DNA from: Bacillus pinisoli
GTDB lineage: Bacteria > Bacillota > Bacilli > Bacillales > SA4
Direction of reading: 5' to 3'
DNA: 64,000 nucleotides
Assembly: GCF_023036475.1 (NCBI RefSeq)
Contig: NZ_JAJQKI010000001.1
Location: forward strand, 124,001-188,000
Part shown: positions 62,476 to 64,000 of the stretch, in pieces
Position numbering within the stretch: position 1 is the first letter of the stretch
Layout: every line of letters begins with the position of its first letter
The notes under the pieces: generated by a model
Databases searched by the model: none
What the model saw: the letters and a program-made list of their open reading frames with translations, nothing else
Told to the model about the DNA's origin: nothing
Program-made: the position numbers and the translations under genes

Positions 62476-62655
62476 TCACTCTCCTAAAACCCGCTTCATA
62501 TAAATCAACATATCTTCTAAACTTTGAACTGATATTTCTTCTTCCCCTTGTACATGCTTTATTTTGATTCTCCACAGCTTTTTACCGGTTACTTCTTGAA
62601 CTTCAATACAATTACACCTGATGACAAAAGACGAGATTTGTTGTGTATCGTCCAT
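62476..62655 (-). CDS. 59-aa small protein in the acyl-CoA operon
   Basis: Encodes MDDTQQISSFVIRCNCIEVQ, then EVTGKKLWRIKIKHVQGEEE and ISVQSLEDMLIYMKRVLGE. The ATG at 62655 lies 7 bp past the livM stop, with GAGG about 10 nt upstream inside livM; an alternative longer reading reaches 62754 but overlaps livM heavily. A beta-hairpin followed by a helix is predicted by eye, with CNC near the N-terminus. Only 6 bp separate it from the ketoacyl-synthase-like gene. No family recognised. Confidence 0.6.
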   Translation of the reverse strand: MDDTQQISSFVIRCNCIEVQEVTGKKLWRIKIKHVQGEEEISVQSLEDMLIYMKRVLGE

Positions 62656-62662
62656 CACTGTT

Positions 62663-63679
62663 CTACCTCGACACATCGACTTTTTGCTCAGCATGCTTTG
62701 TAACTTTTCTAGACTGCTTACGATTTTCAAACAAATCCTTAACCGTTCCGACAATCCCTTTTGGGAAGAACATTACGGCTAAAATATATATAATTCCGAA
62801 GAAGATGATCCATCTTTCAAATATCCAATGAACCTTTGCTAAGTCAGTAAGCCAGTGGTGAGCCCACTCTATTAGCCCCGCCCCAATAATCGCTCCGACT
62901 AAAGTTCCTACTCCTCCAATAATTGTCATTAATAAAGCATCTAACGTAATATCCATTGTAAATACTGACGTGTTAACAAAACGTAATGTCAGTACATAAA
63001 AAGAACCTGCAAGACTAGCTATAATACCTGCGACAATACTAGCAAACACCTTATAATGAAGGATTTTATAGCCTAATGACTCCGTTCTAGATTCGTTTTC
63101 TCTAACAGCCTGTAGCACCTTTCCTACAGGTGAATTTGTGAAGCGTTTCAATGCAAAAAACACAAGAATCATGAGAAGTAGTGTTGTAAAATATAAGATT
63201 TCACGTTCTTTTAACGCATCTGGTATCCCAAATGTAAAACCATCGTTACCACCAGTTAACGATCTCCACTTTTGCGCACCTACTAAAAACAACCCAGCGA
63301 ACGCCAAGGTTAGCATTGCATAGAAATGACTTTTAAGTCTTAACGATAAGACCCCTACGATGAAACTAACAATAGCTGCAATAATGACGCCAATTACGAT
63401 CCCAATAACCAGTGATAGGAATGTTGCATCCATTCGATCTAGTACGACTGCCGTCGAATAAGCACCAATCCCAAAAAACATGGCATGACCAAACGAAACA
63501 ATTCCTGTGTAACCAAGCAGTAAATCATAGCTCATCGCTAAAACAGCAAAAATGAAGATTTGTGTAAATAAGATCAGCAGCTGCCTTTCATCATTGATAA
63601 ATGGAAATATCAGTAACAATACTCCTACTAATCCATAATAAAAGGTTGGTTTTTGTAAGCTATTCTGCACAATATTCAT
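62663..63679 (-). CDS. LivM-type branched-chain amino acid ABC permease
   Basis: A 338-aa permease with about 9-10 transmembrane helices. LLLGYTGIVSFGHAMFFGIG carries the LivM/LivH consensus (GxxGxxSxGHAxFxGxGAY). AVRENESRTESLGYKILHYK is the EAA-like loop that contacts the ATPase. The ATG at 63679 is 8 nt from AAGGGG; the GTG three codons earlier sits nearly on it. It overlaps livH closely. In this operon the transporter probably imports the carboxylic acid handled by the ligase and thiolase rather than an amino acid; that is inference from context. Confidence 0.88.
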   Translation of the reverse strand: MNIVQNSLQKPTFYYGLVGVLLLIFPFINDERQLLILFTQIFIFAVLAMSYDLLLGYTGIVSFGHAMFFGIGAYSTAVVLDRMDATFLSLVIGIVIGVIIAAIVSFIVGVLSLRLKSHFYAMLTLAFAGLFLVGAQKWRSLTGGNDGFTFGIPDALKEREILYFTTLLLMILVFFALKRFTNSPVGKVLQAVRENESRTESLGYKILHYKVFASIVAGIIASLAGSFYVLTLRFVNTSVFTMDITLDALLMTIIGGVGTLVGAIIGAGLIEWAHHWLTDLAKVHWIFERWIIFFGIIYILAVMFFPKGIVGTVKDLFENRKQSRKVTKHAEQKVDVSR

Positions 63680-63684
63680 TGCTC

Positions 63685-64000
63685 TCACCCCTTTGTCTGG
63701 AAAAGTCCCTGTGGTCTAAAAATAAGGACAATTACCATTAATAGCATATTAACTGCCAGAGAAAGCTCAGGAACATAATAAGCCATAAAAGAACCTGACA
63801 ATCCTACTAAAATAGCAGCTAATACAGAGCCAGTAATATTACCCATACCGCCAATAACAACCACGATAAAAGCAAGAATCCCAAACTCTAATCCCATTTC
63901 TGCATATATAACTCCTGAGTATGGTCCGAGTAGCACTCCACCAAGTGCAGCCATAGCAGAACCAATCATAAATACAAACATAAACACTTTTTTAATATTA
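63685..64000 (-). CDS. LivH-type ABC permease, C-terminal part (cut by window edge)
   Basis: Open frame from the right edge to a stop at 63685. It encodes the last about 105 residues of a LivH-type permease: GAVLGG-like segment GSAMAALGGVLLGPYSGVIY and VVVIGGMGNITGSVLAAILV, then the common ending IFRPQGLFQTKG. The start and the rest of the transporter (ATPases, binding protein) lie outside the window. Five bp separate it from livM. Confidence 0.88.
   Translation of the reverse strand, partial: NIKKVFMFVFMIGSAMAALGGVLLGPYSGVIYAEMGLEFGILAFIVVVIGGMGNITGSVLAAILVGLSGSFMAYYVPELSLAVNMLLMVIVLIFRPQGLFQTKG

Overview
The window comes from a low-GC, endospore-forming Firmicute of the family Bacillaceae. 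It carries a complete gerP spore-coat operon, med-comZ competence genes, an AddAB recombination complex, AGGAGG-type ribosome binding sites with many TTG/GTG starts, and long blocks whose order matches Bacillus subtilis chromosomal segments (yja/yjz, yit, yis, add-sbc-gerP). It is core chromosome: no phage, plasmid, rRNA or tRNA genes were seen. Assignment below family level is not possible from sequence reading alone.

Layout. 1-7.2 kb: yjaZ (cut by the edge), FapR-controlled fabH-fabF, yjzB, comZ, med, an epimerase-like gene, yjaU-like, yjzD. 7.2-11.8 kb: a block lying between yjzD and yjzC (small membrane protein, NERD protein, a 21-bp periodic repeat array, clpB). 12-20.2 kb: yitW, an NhaC-type antiporter, yitU, small genes, a BsuPI lipoprotein, yitT, yitS. 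20.2-24.5 kb: mscL, a chemoreceptor paired with a BMP-family lipoprotein, cvfB/yitL. 24.6-30 kb: yitK, two SDRs, a c-di-GMP riboswitch driving a cupin/HD-GYP protein and a small secreted protein, and a membrane-anchored GH13 protein that has lost catalytic residues. 30-39.8 kb: asnO, a DUF2777-like gene, about 1.2 kb of non-coding repeat arrays, yisL, rocD, a Spo0E-like phosphatase and a membrane protein operon (DUF418, DUF2157, GDYXXLXY). 39.9-54.4 kb: gerPABCDEF, yisB, sbcC-sbcD, addA-addB. 54.5-64 kb: an MFS carrier, an acetyltransferase, then a minus-strand acyl-CoA/ketoacyl operon fed by LivH/LivM-type permeases (cut by the right edge).

The most unusual content is non-coding. Three separate arrays (8.67-8.79 kb, 33.0-33.77 kb, 33.84-33.96 kb) share one architecture: a short conserved core of about 8-9 bp recurring every 21 bp (19-21 in the largest), with non-conserved spacers and a different core in each array. 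The spacing equals two turns of B-DNA. I know of no described system that explains them. A second layer is a dispersed 140-195 bp MITE-like element with GGCTSTTTTC termini and an 8-bp target duplication, present in at least three near-complete copies plus fragments; one copy supplies the stop codon of a hydrolase gene. A third is a pair of GC-rich palindromes in the acyl-CoA operon.

Functional links: fatty-acid initiation and elongation (fabH-fabF) sits under FapR; c-di-GMP sensing by RNA is coupled to a probable c-di-GMP hydrolase; AddAB and SbcCD form one DNA-end-processing block; GerP proteins help germinants through the spore coat, with a sigma-K-like promoter visible upstream.
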